A stretch of DNA of 32,664 nt, taken from contig JAQYCU010000019.1 in NCBI GenBank assembly GCA_028724545.1, forward strand, positions 1-32,664. Reading direction: 5' to 3'. The translations under genes were made by a program, and so were the position numbers. Below the pieces are notes generated by a model. The model was not told the origin of the DNA. It saw only the letters and a program-made list of their open reading frames with translations, and searched no databases. The stretch comes from a bacterium. GTDB taxonomy: Bacteria > Bacillota > Clostridia > Lachnospirales > Lachnospiraceae. This document shows, one piece after another, positions 7,074 to 15,982 of the stretch. The first letter of the stretch is position 1. Every line of letters starts with the position of its first letter.

Positions 7074-9776
7074 TTACATTCTTTCTTTTAACTTCGTCTG
7101 CATTTTATATAGCACATTTAACGCTTCGATTGGTGTTGTGGCAGACAAATCCAAATCATGCAGTTCCACAATGATATCATCCATTTTGATATTGGTATTG
7201 GTTGTATCAAACAAAGACAACTGTCCTAATTCTTCTGATTCAACTTCCGATGGTGTCTTTTTGCGCACTTTACGTTTTGTCTGTTGCTCAATTCCATAAT
7301 TGTAATCAGGAATTTCATAGGCAACATCAATTTCCTTTGCTTTTGACGCAATATCGTTATCGCTTAACTGCTCTACTATTTCATTGGCACGGCTGAGTAC
7401 ACTTTTTGGGACACCTGCCAATTTTGCCACCTGAATCCCGTAACTTTTATCAGCACCACCTTTTACGATTTTTCGCAAAAATACGATATCTTCTCCCTGC
7501 TCTTTGACAGCAATACAATAATTGTCAACACTGTCTAGTTTTCCCTCTAATTCTGTCAGTTCGTGATAATGTGTTGCAAACAGTGTCTTGGCTCCCAGCA
7601 GTTTTGGATTTGCAATATGCTCCACAACTGCCCAGGCAATGCTTAATCCGTCAAATGTACTGGTTCCACGTCCTATTTCATCCAGAATAATCAGACTGTT
7701 TCTGGTTGCATTGCGCAGAATATTTGCAACTTCTGTCATTTCCACCATAAACGTACTCTGCCCACTGGCTAAGTCATCGGAAGCCCCGACACGGGTAAAG
7801 ATACGGTCAACAATACCAATCGTGGCACTCTTTGCAGGTACAAAGGAACCAATTTGTGCCATCAGTACCAACAATGCAGTCTGGCGCATATAGGTTGATT
7901 TTCCTGCCATATTAGGACCGGTAATAATGGCAATCCTGTGATTATGGTCGTCCAGATACGTATCATTGGAAACAAACATATCATTTTGAATCATTTTTTC
8001 TACAACCGGATGACGCCCCTCTTTGATATCGATTTTTCCATCTTTTGTCATTTTAGGACGTACATAATTATTCTGTTCTGCTACCAGTGCAAGTGATGCA
8101 AACATATCAATGGCTGCAATCATTTTTGCTGTTTCCTGTACATCTGAAATTTTTTCATATATTTTTTCGCGCACCTGGCAGAAAAGGTCATATTCCAAAT
8201 TGTACAGTCTGTCTTCGGCACCTAATATGGTGTCTTCCAATTCTTTTAATTTTGGTGTTGTGTAACGCTCTGCATTGGCAAGCGTCTGTTTTCTTGTCCA
8301 GTCATCCGGTACCAAATCCTTGTAAGAGTTGGTTACTTCCAGATAGTAGCCAAATACTTTATTATATTTAATCTTCAAATTTTTAATTTCTGTTTTTTCT
8401 TTTTCTTCTTCCAATAACTCGGCCAGCCAGTTTTTGCCTTCTGTCTTGGCATGGCGAAGCTTGTCTACCTCTTCATTATATCCGTCTTTAATAATGCCAC
8501 CTTCTCTCACGGTCAAAGGTGGTTCTTCTACAATGGCAGCATCAATCAGCTGATAGATTTCCTGTAAATCCTTCATTTCTGTTCCGTATTTCTTCAGCAA
8601 TGTGCCTTCTTCATAGGTATTTAATATCATTTTAATGGCCGGCAGCATAGACAGCGACTGACGAAAAGCAATTAAATCTCTTGGGTTTGCACTACGGTAA
8701 CTGATTTTACTAATCAGACGCTCCAAATCATAGATAGGACCTAAATATTCACGAAGTTCTTCCCTGTTAATGGCATTATTGTTGAGTGCTTCTATCGTAT
8801 CCAGTCTTTGGTTAATTTCATCAATATTCAATAATGGCTGTTCAATGGTATGACGCAGCATTCTTGCGCCCATTGCCGTTTTTGTTTTATCCAGCACCCA
8901 GAATAAAGAACCACGTTTTGCTTTTTCGCGCATTGTTTCACAAAGTTCCAGATTTCGTCTGGTGGAACGGTCTAAAAGCATAAAACGTTCTGACACATAC
9001 GGATGCAGTTTTGTAATATGGTCTAATGAAATTTTCTGGGTTTCCTGCAGATATTGCATAACAGCACCGGCAGCAATTACGCCAATGCTGTAGCCATCCA
9101 GACCAAGACCTGAAAGAGATGACACTTTAAAATGCCTTTTCAGGGTATCGGTACACCGGCTTTCGTCAAAATACCAGGCATCGACTGCGGATACTGCCAT
9201 TCCCAGTCTGCCCTGTAAATCGGCCAAATCAACACCAGATACCAAAAAAGAATCATTACATATAATTTCGGATGGCATTACTTTGCCGATTTCATCCAGC
9301 AGAAGATTCTGGGTATCAAATTCTGCAAAATAATAATCGCCGGTTGTAACATCTACATAAGATACTCCATATGCATTCGTTGTATACACAATGCACATCA
9401 GGTAATTGTTCCGGGTTTCATCCAAAGCCTGTGTATTTAAATTAGTTCCCGGTGTAACAACACGGGTAACAGCTCTTTTTACCAGGCCTTTTGCTGTTTT
9501 AGGGTCTTCAATCTGCTCACAGATAGCGACTTTATATCCTTTTGTTACTAATTTATTCAGATAACCGTCTACTGCATGAAATGGAACTCCACACATAGGT
9601 GCCCGCTCTTCCAGACCACAACTTTTGCCTGTCAGCGTCAGTTCTAACTCTTTGGAACAGATTTTTGCGTCCTCAAAAAACATTTCGTAAAAATCCCCTA
9701 AACGATAAAAGAGAATACAATCTTTGTATTCTTCCTTTGTTTCCATATATTTCTGCATCATCGGTGTAAGTGGCAT
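7074..9776 (-). CDS. mutS: DNA mismatch repair protein MutS
   Basis: MutS recognises mismatches and small loops. The 900-aa protein has the mismatch-binding Phe-Tyr-Glu motif (residues 29-31 in LGDFYEMF). Lever and clamp domains follow, with NPRDLIAFRQSL and KIKYNKVFGYYLEVT. The C-terminal ABC-type ATPase has Walker A GPNMAGKST near residue 620, IILDEIGRGTSTFDG and FATHYHEL. The start is the ATG at 9776, with AGAGGT 8 bases upstream, and the protein then begins MPLTPMMQKYM as usual for the family. The frame stays open upstream to 9872, but that extension would be read from the 3' end of rnpB and is rejected. It lies 52 bases after rnpB with no obvious terminator between them. Confidence 0.97.
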   Translation of the reverse strand: MPLTPMMQKYMETKEEYKDCILFYRLGDFYEMFFEDAKICSKELELTLTGKSCGLEERAPMCGVPFHAVDGYLNKLVTKGYKVAICEQIEDPKTAKGLVKRAVTRVVTPGTNLNTQALDETRNNYLMCIVYTTNAYGVSYVDVTTGDYYFAEFDTQNLLLDEIGKVMPSEIICNDSFLVSGVDLADLQGRLGMAVSAVDAWYFDESRCTDTLKRHFKVSSLSGLGLDGYSIGVIAAGAVMQYLQETQKISLDHITKLHPYVSERFMLLDRSTRRNLELCETMREKAKRGSLFWVLDKTKTAMGARMLRHTIEQPLLNIDEINQRLDTIEALNNNAINREELREYLGPIYDLERLISKISYRSANPRDLIAFRQSLSMLPAIKMILNTYEEGTLLKKYGTEMKDLQEIYQLIDAAIVEEPPLTVREGGIIKDGYNEEVDKLRHAKTEGKNWLAELLEEEKEKTEIKNLKIKYNKVFGYYLEVTNSYKDLVPDDWTRKQTLANAERYTTPKLKELEDTILGAEDRLYNLEYDLFCQVREKIYEKISDVQETAKMIAAIDMFASLALVAEQNNYVRPKMTKDGKIDIKEGRHPVVEKMIQNDMFVSNDTYLDDHNHRIAIITGPNMAGKSTYMRQTALLVLMAQIGSFVPAKSATIGIVDRIFTRVGASDDLASGQSTFMVEMTEVANILRNATRNSLIILDEIGRGTSTFDGLSIAWAVVEHIANPKLLGAKTLFATHYHELTELEGKLDSVDNYCIAVKEQGEDIVFLRKIVKGGADKSYGIQVAKLAGVPKSVLSRANEIVEQLSDNDIASKAKEIDVAYEIPDYNYGIEQQTKRKVRKKTPSEVESEELGQLSLFDTTNTNIKMDDIIVELHDLDLSATTPIEALNVLYKMQTKLKERM

Positions 9777-9828
9777 ATTTTGTACCTCTTTTCTAAAGCC
9801 TTCGTTTTTCCTTTGATTTATTTTTAAT

Positions 9829-10180
9829 GAAATGAGTAACACGATAAGCCGAGTTCTGTATCTGACAATCATCTATCTAGACCTGATGTTACCACCAGGT
9901 TCAAGCAACCTACCCGGAACACGACGGGCCGCCGTATTATTCCTGTTCGGTCTTGCTTCGGATGGGGTTTACATATGCCGTCTTTGTTACCAAAAACGCG
10001 GTGAGCTCTTACCTCGCCTTTTCACCCTTACCGGCATATGCCGGCGGTTGTTTTCTGTTGCACTGGCCTGGGAGTCGCCTCCACCGGACGTTATCCGGCA
10101 TCCTGCCCTATGAAGCCCGGACTTTCCTCACCTGCGGCCTTTCGGCACTTGCAGCCGCGATTGTCTGTGTTACTCATTCC
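9829..10180 (-). ncRNA. rnpB: RNase P RNA
   Basis: On the minus strand this stretch carries the conserved RNase P RNA elements. They are the 5' P4 region (GAGGAAAGTCCGGGCT, about 10110-10133), a CAGTGCAACAGAAA stretch, GGTAAGAGCTCACCG, a GGGTAGGTTGC loop that matches the L15 element pairing with tRNA CCA, and the 3' ending ACAGAACTCGGCTTAT. The ends are set by a long P1 helix: GGAATGAGTAACAC at 10180-10167 pairs with GTGTTACTCATTTC at 9842-9829. The length of about 352 nt is normal. This RNA is the catalytic part of the enzyme that trims tRNA 5' leaders. Its presence explains why long open frames on both strands here are not genes. Confidence 0.95.
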
Positions 10181-10185
10181 GAAAC

Positions 10186-10214
10186 ATTTTAACACGTCAA
10201 AATCAAAAAGTAAA
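10186..10214 (-). promoter_or_regulatory. Sigma-A-type promoter of rnpB
   Basis: On the minus strand a TTTACT (10214-10209) and a TAAAAT (10191-10186) are separated by exactly 17 bases. Transcription would start about 6 bases further on, at or next to the first base of the P1 helix of RNase P RNA. The fit between promoter position and RNA end supports the call, although the -35 hexamer matches the consensus at only 4 of 6 positions. Confidence 0.6.
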
Positions 10215-10225
10215 TAGTTTCGCAA

Positions 10226-10507
10226 CTATATATCATCTTCTTCAATTACCTGGATTTCCAAATAATCAAAAGGAATTTCTTCGATAAAATTGTCCTTTGA
10301 AAACCTTGTTTTATCAACACTTTGAAATTCTCTGATATTCACATCCAGCCAGATTGGTTTGCCTAAGTCAAATGCATAGCAAACCTCATCCAGCGCATCA
10401 AACACCTTTTTGGTACGGTTCTTTTCAGAGGAAGGTGCGCTGTCACAAATTGTAATATCCTGAATCATTCGGTTTTCTTTCCACTCTTTTGCCCACAAAC
10501 GAAACAT
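10226..10507 (-). CDS. Conserved-looking hypothetical protein, 93 aa
   Basis: I do not recognise this protein. It is 93 residues, acidic at the C-terminus (IQVIEEDDI), with no signal peptide or membrane segment. It looks like a small mixed alpha/beta soluble protein: KKVFDALDEVCYAF suggests a helix, followed by beta-like PIWLDVNIREF and FDYLEIQVIE. The ATG at 10507 is preceded by AAGGGGA five bases upstream, a good ribosome binding site, and no better frame overlaps it. It ends 12 bases before the rnpB -35 element and follows the nucleoid-associated-family gene by about 117 bases. Function unknown. Confidence 0.7.
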   Translation of the reverse strand: MFRLWAKEWKENRMIQDITICDSAPSSEKNRTKKVFDALDEVCYAFDLGKPIWLDVNIREFQSVDKTRFSKDNFIEEIPFDYLEIQVIEEDDI

Positions 10508-10624
10508 GATATTCCCCTTTCTTTTCCTGTTTTTTGCGATATTTTTTATAATGATACTTTGTTCTATTTTGTTGTTTTGTTTTTCAGACTGTCATTTTTC
10601 TGACTATAGTGCCGTATGCAGAAA

Positions 10625-11635
10625 CTACCGTGTTGAAATCTTATTAATATTTTTTATTAAAACAGAAATCGTTCCGTCCACATTCGTAATAAATTCAACC
10701 TGGTCTGCATCCTGATACTGCTCCATCGGAATATTAATCTCAATTCCAGTATCTGTTTTTAAATATTGTTTTTCAAACTTCTTCGTTGTTTTTTCACTTT
10801 TTGGCGTTACCTGCGCCTTTTCCATATGATATTTTTCCATTTTTGCATCAAATTCTTCTTTGATTTCCGGTGCATTGCCGTAAATTTCTTCACTAATTTT
10901 TTCTACATCCAGAACGCCGTTCGTTTCAATTTCTTTTTTCATAATCCGTTTCGCTTCCATCTGCTTCAACGGCTCTTCCGCATAATGCTTTTTATTGACC
11001 TGCTCTACGGCTTTTGTCACAATAGAAAGTTTGGATTTGGAAGACATACTGGCGTGACACTTTAAAAACAGTTCTGATAAATAGTTCACTTTAGAACCGT
11101 TTACTTCGTATTTTTTCTCTACTATCTGTACGGAATAATCTTCCAGATTAATAAAAACAGCTTCTGAAAGTTTTGTGCCACCTGCCGGTAATGTTGACTG
11201 ATAACAGATTATCTGATTTACATTTTTGGCATCCTGGTTCTGCGTCATATGGACATAACTTTCTTTATAATTCATTTTTAATAAAGCAAGGTACTGTTTT
11301 GCCTGACATTGAAATGTAATGACGGCCAAATCACCAGAAGGAATAGCTACGTTGGCATTCATAATCTGGTATAATATGGCAGCAATTTTTTTACTCTGCT
11401 CTACTAAATCTGCTTCATCAAACTGCTTTACGAGTTCATATACTTCGGATTCTTCTTCTGAAAACACACATTTTTTTAAATCATCGCCTGACAACAGACG
11501 ATAGATATGATTTCTGAAAAAGTCATTAATATCCGGCGACAGCTCCAGTTCTTCTTCTGAATATACCGGATATCCTAACGTTCCGTCCATAATATGTACA
11601 ATTCCCTTGCGAATAATAATCTCATCCTGCTGCAT
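10625..11635 (-). CDS. Nucleoid-associated protein family (NA37/YejK-like)
   Basis: This 336-aa protein matches, from memory of the family, the 37-kDa nucleoid-associated protein group (YejK/NdpA, Pfam NA37). Supporting features are an N-terminal IIIRKGIVHIMDGTLGYPVYS segment type, a central GDLAVITFQC core, LSEAVFINLEDYSVQIVEKKY, and a helical region rich in Lys and Glu near 230-290. The C-terminus ends in a beta-rich IEINIPMEQYQDADQVEF segment. Its role would be DNA or nucleoid binding; a precise activity is not established. The ATG at 11635 has a GGAG seven bases upstream. It starts 27 bases after the RNase E/G stop, in a position where many Firmicutes have rplU and rpmA. The family call is moderate because it rests on pattern only. 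Confidence 0.68.
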   Translation of the reverse strand: MQQDEIIIRKGIVHIMDGTLGYPVYSEEELELSPDINDFFRNHIYRLLSGDDLKKCVFSEEESEVYELVKQFDEADLVEQSKKIAAILYQIMNANVAIPSGDLAVITFQCQAKQYLALLKMNYKESYVHMTQNQDAKNVNQIICYQSTLPAGGTKLSEAVFINLEDYSVQIVEKKYEVNGSKVNYLSELFLKCHASMSSKSKLSIVTKAVEQVNKKHYAEEPLKQMEAKRIMKKEIETNGVLDVEKISEEIYGNAPEIKEEFDAKMEKYHMEKAQVTPKSEKTTKKFEKQYLKTDTGIEINIPMEQYQDADQVEFITNVDGTISVLIKNINKISTR

Positions 11636-11662
11636 ATTGTTTCTCCATTCTTTTTTCGTATC

Positions 11663-12871
11663 TTACCTGCCGTGATTTCTTTGCATCTGCTCATATAATG
11701 GTTTGCGCACTTTTTTTCGTGTCACTTCAATCAGGCCTAATTTGGTCATATCAACTAATTCCGTTGGAACAGGGTCTTTTTTCAATTCTTTTTTAAAAAA
11801 TGCCATTAGCTCCTGATTTGCTTCCTGACTTGTCATATCAATAAAATCAACCAGTATCATTCCTGACAGATTTCGCAGTCTTAACTGGTGTGCTATTTCG
11901 GCTGCTGCTTCCATATTAACTTTCAGAAAATGTGTCTGCACTTCTTTCTTTTTGGAAATGGATTTGCCGGTATTGACATCTATTGATACCAGTGCTTCTG
12001 TCGGCTGGATAATTAAGTAACCACCATGCTTTAGCCAGACTTTTTCCTGCAAGGCTTTCTTCATCGTAGTCGAAATATTATAGACGGCATCTAACTTTCC
12101 GTTTTTTTCATCCCACAAAGAAACATCCGGCTGTGTTTCCCATTGCTGTTCTTCTAAATACTCTTTTATTTTGGCATAAACAGCATCCGAATCGGTAATG
12201 ACTTCGTGAATACGCTCCTGATACATATCTTTAATATTTGCCAGATAGGAAGCAGGTGCCTGATACAGACAGGTAAAAATGTTTCTGTGCATCCCCTGCT
12301 TTACAATCTTCCGATATTGTTCTTTTAACTGCTCCATTTCTGCTTTTATGTCTGATGCGCTGGCTGTCATACTATTGGTTCTTGCAATCCATCCGTATTC
12401 TTTTGTCACGCCAGACTCCTCTATCAGCTGATGCAGTTTCTTTCTGCTTTCTTTGCTTTTAATTTTTTTAGAAATGCTGATTTGTGATTTTCCTGCTGTC
12501 AGTATCATATATTTGCCGGTAAAATCCAGTCTTCCTGTCAGGGTTGGGGGTTTTGTTTTGACAGCTTCTTTTTCTACCTGCACTATGATTTCATCGCCAA
12601 TCAGAACCCTGTCTGTATTCTGACCGGTACCATTCGTATGAATAGGACAGCAATCGTCGCGCAGAGAAAGATATCCCATCTGCCCTTTTTGAAATTCAAC
12701 AAAAGCAGCATTAATATTTTTTACAATATTACGGACTTTTCCAACATAAATATTGCCTAAAATCTCTTCTTCTTCCAACGGCTGGGCCTGTATCTGCTGA
12801 ATCTGGTTTTCTTCTACCCAGACAGTTACGATATACCCTTCATTCTGTGTAATCAATAATTGATTTTTCAC
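11663..12871 (-). CDS. rng: Ribonuclease E/G family protein
   Basis: This 402-aa endoribonuclease of the RNase E/G family acts in RNA decay and rRNA or tRNA processing. It has the N-terminal S1-like fold (LGNIYVGKVRNIVKNINAAF, about residues 38-57) and the MGYLSLRDD segment. The catalytic DNase-I-like subdomain supplies two metal-binding aspartates, in SIDVNTGK (about residue 297) and LVDFIDM (about residue 342). The protein stops at KPLYEQMQRNHGR, before the zinc-link CPxC motif of E. coli RNase E and G, so that zinc-bridged dimer is not expected. The start is a GTG at 12871 with AGGGGG six bases upstream; no in-frame ATG fits. It follows the TIGR03936 gene by 27 bases. Confidence 0.92.
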   Translation of the reverse strand: MKNQLLITQNEGYIVTVWVEENQIQQIQAQPLEEEEILGNIYVGKVRNIVKNINAAFVEFQKGQMGYLSLRDDCCPIHTNGTGQNTDRVLIGDEIIVQVEKEAVKTKPPTLTGRLDFTGKYMILTAGKSQISISKKIKSKESRKKLHQLIEESGVTKEYGWIARTNSMTASASDIKAEMEQLKEQYRKIVKQGMHRNIFTCLYQAPASYLANIKDMYQERIHEVITDSDAVYAKIKEYLEEQQWETQPDVSLWDEKNGKLDAVYNISTTMKKALQEKVWLKHGGYLIIQPTEALVSIDVNTGKSISKKKEVQTHFLKVNMEAAAEIAHQLRLRNLSGMILVDFIDMTSQEANQELMAFFKKELKKDPVPTELVDMTKLGLIEVTRKKVRKPLYEQMQRNHGR

Positions 12872-12898
12872 AGTATGCCCCCTTTCTAAAAAGAACTA

Positions 12899-13711
12899 TC
12901 AGCCATTCTTTCTTTCGTATTCTGCTAAAGAAACTAATTTGCATGGAATTTCAGAATGTAATGTATGGATTTCGCCTTTCTTTGCATTGGCATCTGCATA
13001 CATTTCCAAACGGTGTATCTGATATGCAAACGGATTATATTCTTTCCCTTCCTGTTGACACAGTGCTTCTAACACCAGTTCCGGTTTAATGTTCACAATA
13101 CTGCCTGCTGTCAGCTGGCAATAGAGTAAAGGCGTATATTCTGTCGTATCCAATGCAAGTTTCTGATAATTTCTGCCTGTAAATGTTTCAAACGTTCTGC
13201 ATTCATCCGTAATACAATAAATATTTTCTCTGATATCTGTCAGTTTTTCAGAACGTTTTGTCTTTTTTAGGATTTCAACCGTATCTCTTGCCTGAAAACG
13301 TTCCAGTAACTGACTACGCTCCTTCGCATCAGTCAGAAAACTTTCTTTATCTGGTTTTAAGGCAATCAGATAATCACATCCGGCAAGCACGGCCATCGAA
13401 GGTTTTGCCTCTTCTGTCAGCACCGAAAAATCAGTTACCGTAATTTCTTCATTCATAACAGCATTGATTCTTGGCAGAAAATTCTCGGTATTTTCCGTAT
13501 CATCTAATACAATATCCAGATATTCTGCATCACTGCTCAGGCCAATTCCTAATGGAGAGGCGAATGACATTAACTGATGTGGCGAATATCCCTGACTATA
13601 ACTTACTGCAATATTGGCTCTGCGAAATGCTTTCTGAAAATAGCGCATCACATCCAGATGTCCAATAAAACGCATGGAACCAGTTTTGGAAAATTTTAAT
13701 CTTGCTTTCAT
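12899..13711 (-). CDS. TIGR03936/DUF2344 radical-SAM-associated protein
   Basis: This 270-aa protein matches the family that always sits next to, or is fused to, the TIGR03960 radical SAM protein. It starts MKARLKFSKTGSMRFIGHLD and continues with QKAFRRANIAVSYSQGYSPH and MSFASPLGIGLSSDAEYLDI, all typical of the family. I see no metal-binding cysteines or membrane segments. The function is unknown; its strict linkage suggests it serves as a partner or substrate adaptor for the radical SAM enzyme. The true start is the ATG at 13711, with GGAGGAGAG upstream, and it overlaps the preceding stop as ATGA, a sign of translational coupling. The open frame continues 20 codons upstream but that stretch lies inside the preceding gene. 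Confidence 0.88.
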   Translation of the reverse strand: MKARLKFSKTGSMRFIGHLDVMRYFQKAFRRANIAVSYSQGYSPHQLMSFASPLGIGLSSDAEYLDIVLDDTENTENFLPRINAVMNEEITVTDFSVLTEEAKPSMAVLAGCDYLIALKPDKESFLTDAKERSQLLERFQARDTVEILKKTKRSEKLTDIRENIYCITDECRTFETFTGRNYQKLALDTTEYTPLLYCQLTAGSIVNIKPELVLEALCQQEGKEYNPFAYQIHRLEMYADANAKKGEIHTLHSEIPCKLVSLAEYERKNG

Positions 13712-15576
13712 ATACTTCTCTCCTCCACACAGACACCACAGCCAAATTTTGCTGCTCCACATCCTGCACATTTTGCACGGCAGTTTGGAGTAACGGTTTC
13801 ATTTTTTGCCTGATGATATTCCCGTAATAAAAAGTCTTTTGAAACACCAATATCAATGAAATCCCACGGGAACTTTTCATCTTCACTGCGTTCTCTTTTG
13901 ATATAGAAATCCATATCCAGATTATGGTCTTTAAAAGCCTGTACCCATTTATCGTAATGGAAATATTCTGACCACGAATCGTAAATACAGCCACTCTGAT
14001 ATGCCTGCAGAATAACATCGCATAATCTTCTGTCACCACGTGCAAAGATTCCCTCTAACTCCGAAACATCAGCATCATGGCAATTATATTTGATGCTCTT
14101 TGCATTTAACTGCGATTTTACTTTGTCCAGCAGAAAATAACGTTTTTCCTGTGCTTCTTCTTTTGAAACCATTGGTGACCACTGGAATGGCGTAAACGGC
14201 TTTGGTACAAAAATAGAAGTGCTGGTTACAATATTTACCTTGCCATTTCGCTCTTCTTTTGGCAAAGTGTAATATTCCCTTGCAATCTTGTCCGACAAAA
14301 CAGCAATCTGTTCAATGTCATCATATGTTTCACCGGGAAGCCCCAGCATAAAATACAATTTCACACGGTTCCAACCACCGACAAAAGCATCCTTTGCACC
14401 TTTTAAAATGACTTCTTCTGTCAGCCCTTTGTTGATTACATTACGCATTCTCTGGGAACCGGCCTCTGGCGCAAATGTCAGACTGCTTTTACGGATATCC
14501 TGCACTTTTGACATAACATCCAGTGCGAAAGCATCAATTCGCAAAGAAGGAAGTGAAATATTTACCCCTTTGTCATGAAATTCGTCTATCAGCCAGTATA
14601 CCAGCTCCGGCAGTTCTTTATAGTCACTGGAACTTAATGAACTTAACGAAATCTCATCATGGCCGGTTGACTCTAACATCACTTTGGCACGCTGCTTGAG
14701 AAATTCAAGATTTCTTGGACGAATCGGTCGATACAGCATTCCTGCCTGGCAGAAACGACAGCCACGGATACAGCCTCTCTGGATTTCCAGAACAACACGG
14801 TCCTGCGTTACTTTAATATAAGGCACCAGCGGCTTTTCCGGATAAAAGGTATCGGACATATCTTTTTCCACCTGTTTTATTACGGTTTCCGGTGCTTCCG
14901 GTACCGTTGGATAAAACTTTGCCAAGGTACCGTCTTCATTATATTCTGCCTGATAAAACTGAGGCACATAAATTCCCGGTATCTGCGCTGCCATCTTTAA
15001 GAAATCCTGACGTGTGGTTTTGTTTTTCTTCCAGACTTTGTACGCATCCATCAGGTCATCATATACGGTTTCTCCTTCGCCTATATAGAACAAATCAAAG
15101 AAGTCTGCAATCGGCTCCGGATTGTATGAACAAGGGCCACCACCAATTACAAACGGGTCTTCTAATGTTCTTTCAACGGCTTTTAAAGGAATCCCGGATA
15201 AATCTAATATCTGCAAAATATTCGTATAACACATTTCATACTGTAATGTGATTCCTAAAAAGTCAAACGATTTGACAGGGTCTTGTGACTCCAGTGCAAA
15301 AAGAGGAATATTCTGCTCTCTCATAATTGCATCCAAATCTACCCACGGCGAGTATACACGCTCACAATAAATATCATCCCTTAAATTGAACATATCATAT
15401 AAAATCTGGATTCCTAAATGGGACATTCCAATTTCATATACATCCGGGAAACACATACAAAAACGAATATCAACCTCAGACGGATTCTTTTTTACCATAT
15501 TAATTTCGCCACCGATATAGCGCGCCGGCTTTTCTATCGACAGCAGTATTTCATCACTTAATGCAAGTTTTCTCAT
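13708..15576 (-). CDS. Radical SAM protein of the TIGR03960 family
   Basis: This 622-aa protein has a Rossmann-like N-terminal part (FCMCFPDVYEIGMSHLG and SFDFLGITLQYEM). The radical SAM cluster motif CIRGCRFCQ (three cysteines, about residues 268-275) follows, then the barrel segments EISLSSLSSSDYKELPEL, LTFAPEAGSQRMR and LYFMLGLPGE. The C-terminus is rich in cysteine (NCRAKCAGCGAA then FGCGVC; five Cys in about 17 residues) and may bind a second cluster or zinc. The reaction is unknown. The ATG at 15576 has a GAGG site 5-6 bases upstream. It overlaps the TIGR03936 gene by 4 bases, and lies next to RNase G, suggesting a role in RNA or ribosome modification; this last point is inference only. 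Confidence 0.93.
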   Translation of the reverse strand: MRKLALSDEILLSIEKPARYIGGEINMVKKNPSEVDIRFCMCFPDVYEIGMSHLGIQILYDMFNLRDDIYCERVYSPWVDLDAIMREQNIPLFALESQDPVKSFDFLGITLQYEMCYTNILQILDLSGIPLKAVERTLEDPFVIGGGPCSYNPEPIADFFDLFYIGEGETVYDDLMDAYKVWKKNKTTRQDFLKMAAQIPGIYVPQFYQAEYNEDGTLAKFYPTVPEAPETVIKQVEKDMSDTFYPEKPLVPYIKVTQDRVVLEIQRGCIRGCRFCQAGMLYRPIRPRNLEFLKQRAKVMLESTGHDEISLSSLSSSDYKELPELVYWLIDEFHDKGVNISLPSLRIDAFALDVMSKVQDIRKSSLTFAPEAGSQRMRNVINKGLTEEVILKGAKDAFVGGWNRVKLYFMLGLPGETYDDIEQIAVLSDKIAREYYTLPKEERNGKVNIVTSTSIFVPKPFTPFQWSPMVSKEEAQEKRYFLLDKVKSQLNAKSIKYNCHDADVSELEGIFARGDRRLCDVILQAYQSGCIYDSWSEYFHYDKWVQAFKDHNLDMDFYIKRERSEDEKFPWDFIDIGVSKDFLLREYHQAKNETVTPNCRAKCAGCGAAKFGCGVCVEERSI

Positions 15577-15594
15577 AATTACCTCATTGGATTT

Positions 15595-15921
15595 TTATTT
15601 TGCTTGTTTCATCACTTCAGTTACCTGATTTACTAATTTTTCCCATTTGCTATCATCTGCCAGAAGTTCTTTTACATATTCCCTGTCAAATTTCTGATAT
15701 GAAATATCGAAATGAAATGCTGTTAATAATAGCAAAAAAAGCATTCCAGCCACCAGCATCCGAAGCAGGCCAAAAGAATGCTTTTTCTTCTCTGCATGTG
15801 TATTTTGTGTCCTCCGGGCGTGACTTGCCTGTGCGCCCGGCAGAAATGCAGTTTTTGCCTGCATTACTTTATCTGCACGGCTCATTTTATTTTCTTCTGT
15901 CATATTTTCTGACTGATACAT
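15595..15921 (-). CDS. Small single-pass membrane protein, unknown function
   Basis: This 108-aa protein is not one I recognise. It has a basic, soluble N-terminal part (about residues 1-48, many Lys and Arg), one membrane segment (LLRMLVAGMLFLLLLTAFHF, about residues 52-71) and a charged C-terminal part of about 37 residues. By the positive-inside rule the N-terminus should be cytoplasmic and the C-terminus outside. The ATG at 15921 has CAGGAG five bases upstream. It lies between gpsA (61 bases upstream) and the radical SAM gene (18 bases downstream). An antisense frame of almost equal length exists but lacks a ribosome binding site. Confidence 0.75.
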   Translation of the reverse strand: MYQSENMTEENKMSRADKVMQAKTAFLPGAQASHARRTQNTHAEKKKHSFGLLRMLVAGMLFLLLLTAFHFDISYQKFDREYVKELLADDSKWEKLVNQVTEVMKQAK

Positions 15922-15982
15922 AAAAACTCCTGCCAGGACATCTCTTTGAAGATACTATATGCAAAGAAATTTATTTTATGTC

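Noticed and set aside
9777-9872. N-terminal extension of MutS by 32 residues (ATG at 9872)
   Set aside because: The extension would be read from the 3' end of rnpB, has no ribosome binding site, and the family starts at MPLTPMMQKYM with a good site at 9776.
9832-10192. Open frames on the plus strand (about 80-93 codons)
   Set aside because: They lie across RNase P RNA, whose conserved motifs and P1 pairing explain the sequence.
13712-13771. Longer N-terminus for the TIGR03936 protein
   Set aside because: The extra 20 codons lie inside the preceding radical SAM gene, give a Trp/Cys-rich sequence unlike the family, and the ATG at 13711 has a strong ribosome binding site.
15600-15923. 107-aa plus-strand frame antisense to the small membrane protein
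   Set aside because: No ribosome binding site and opposite to all neighbours; the minus-strand frame has CAGGAG and a clear membrane segment.
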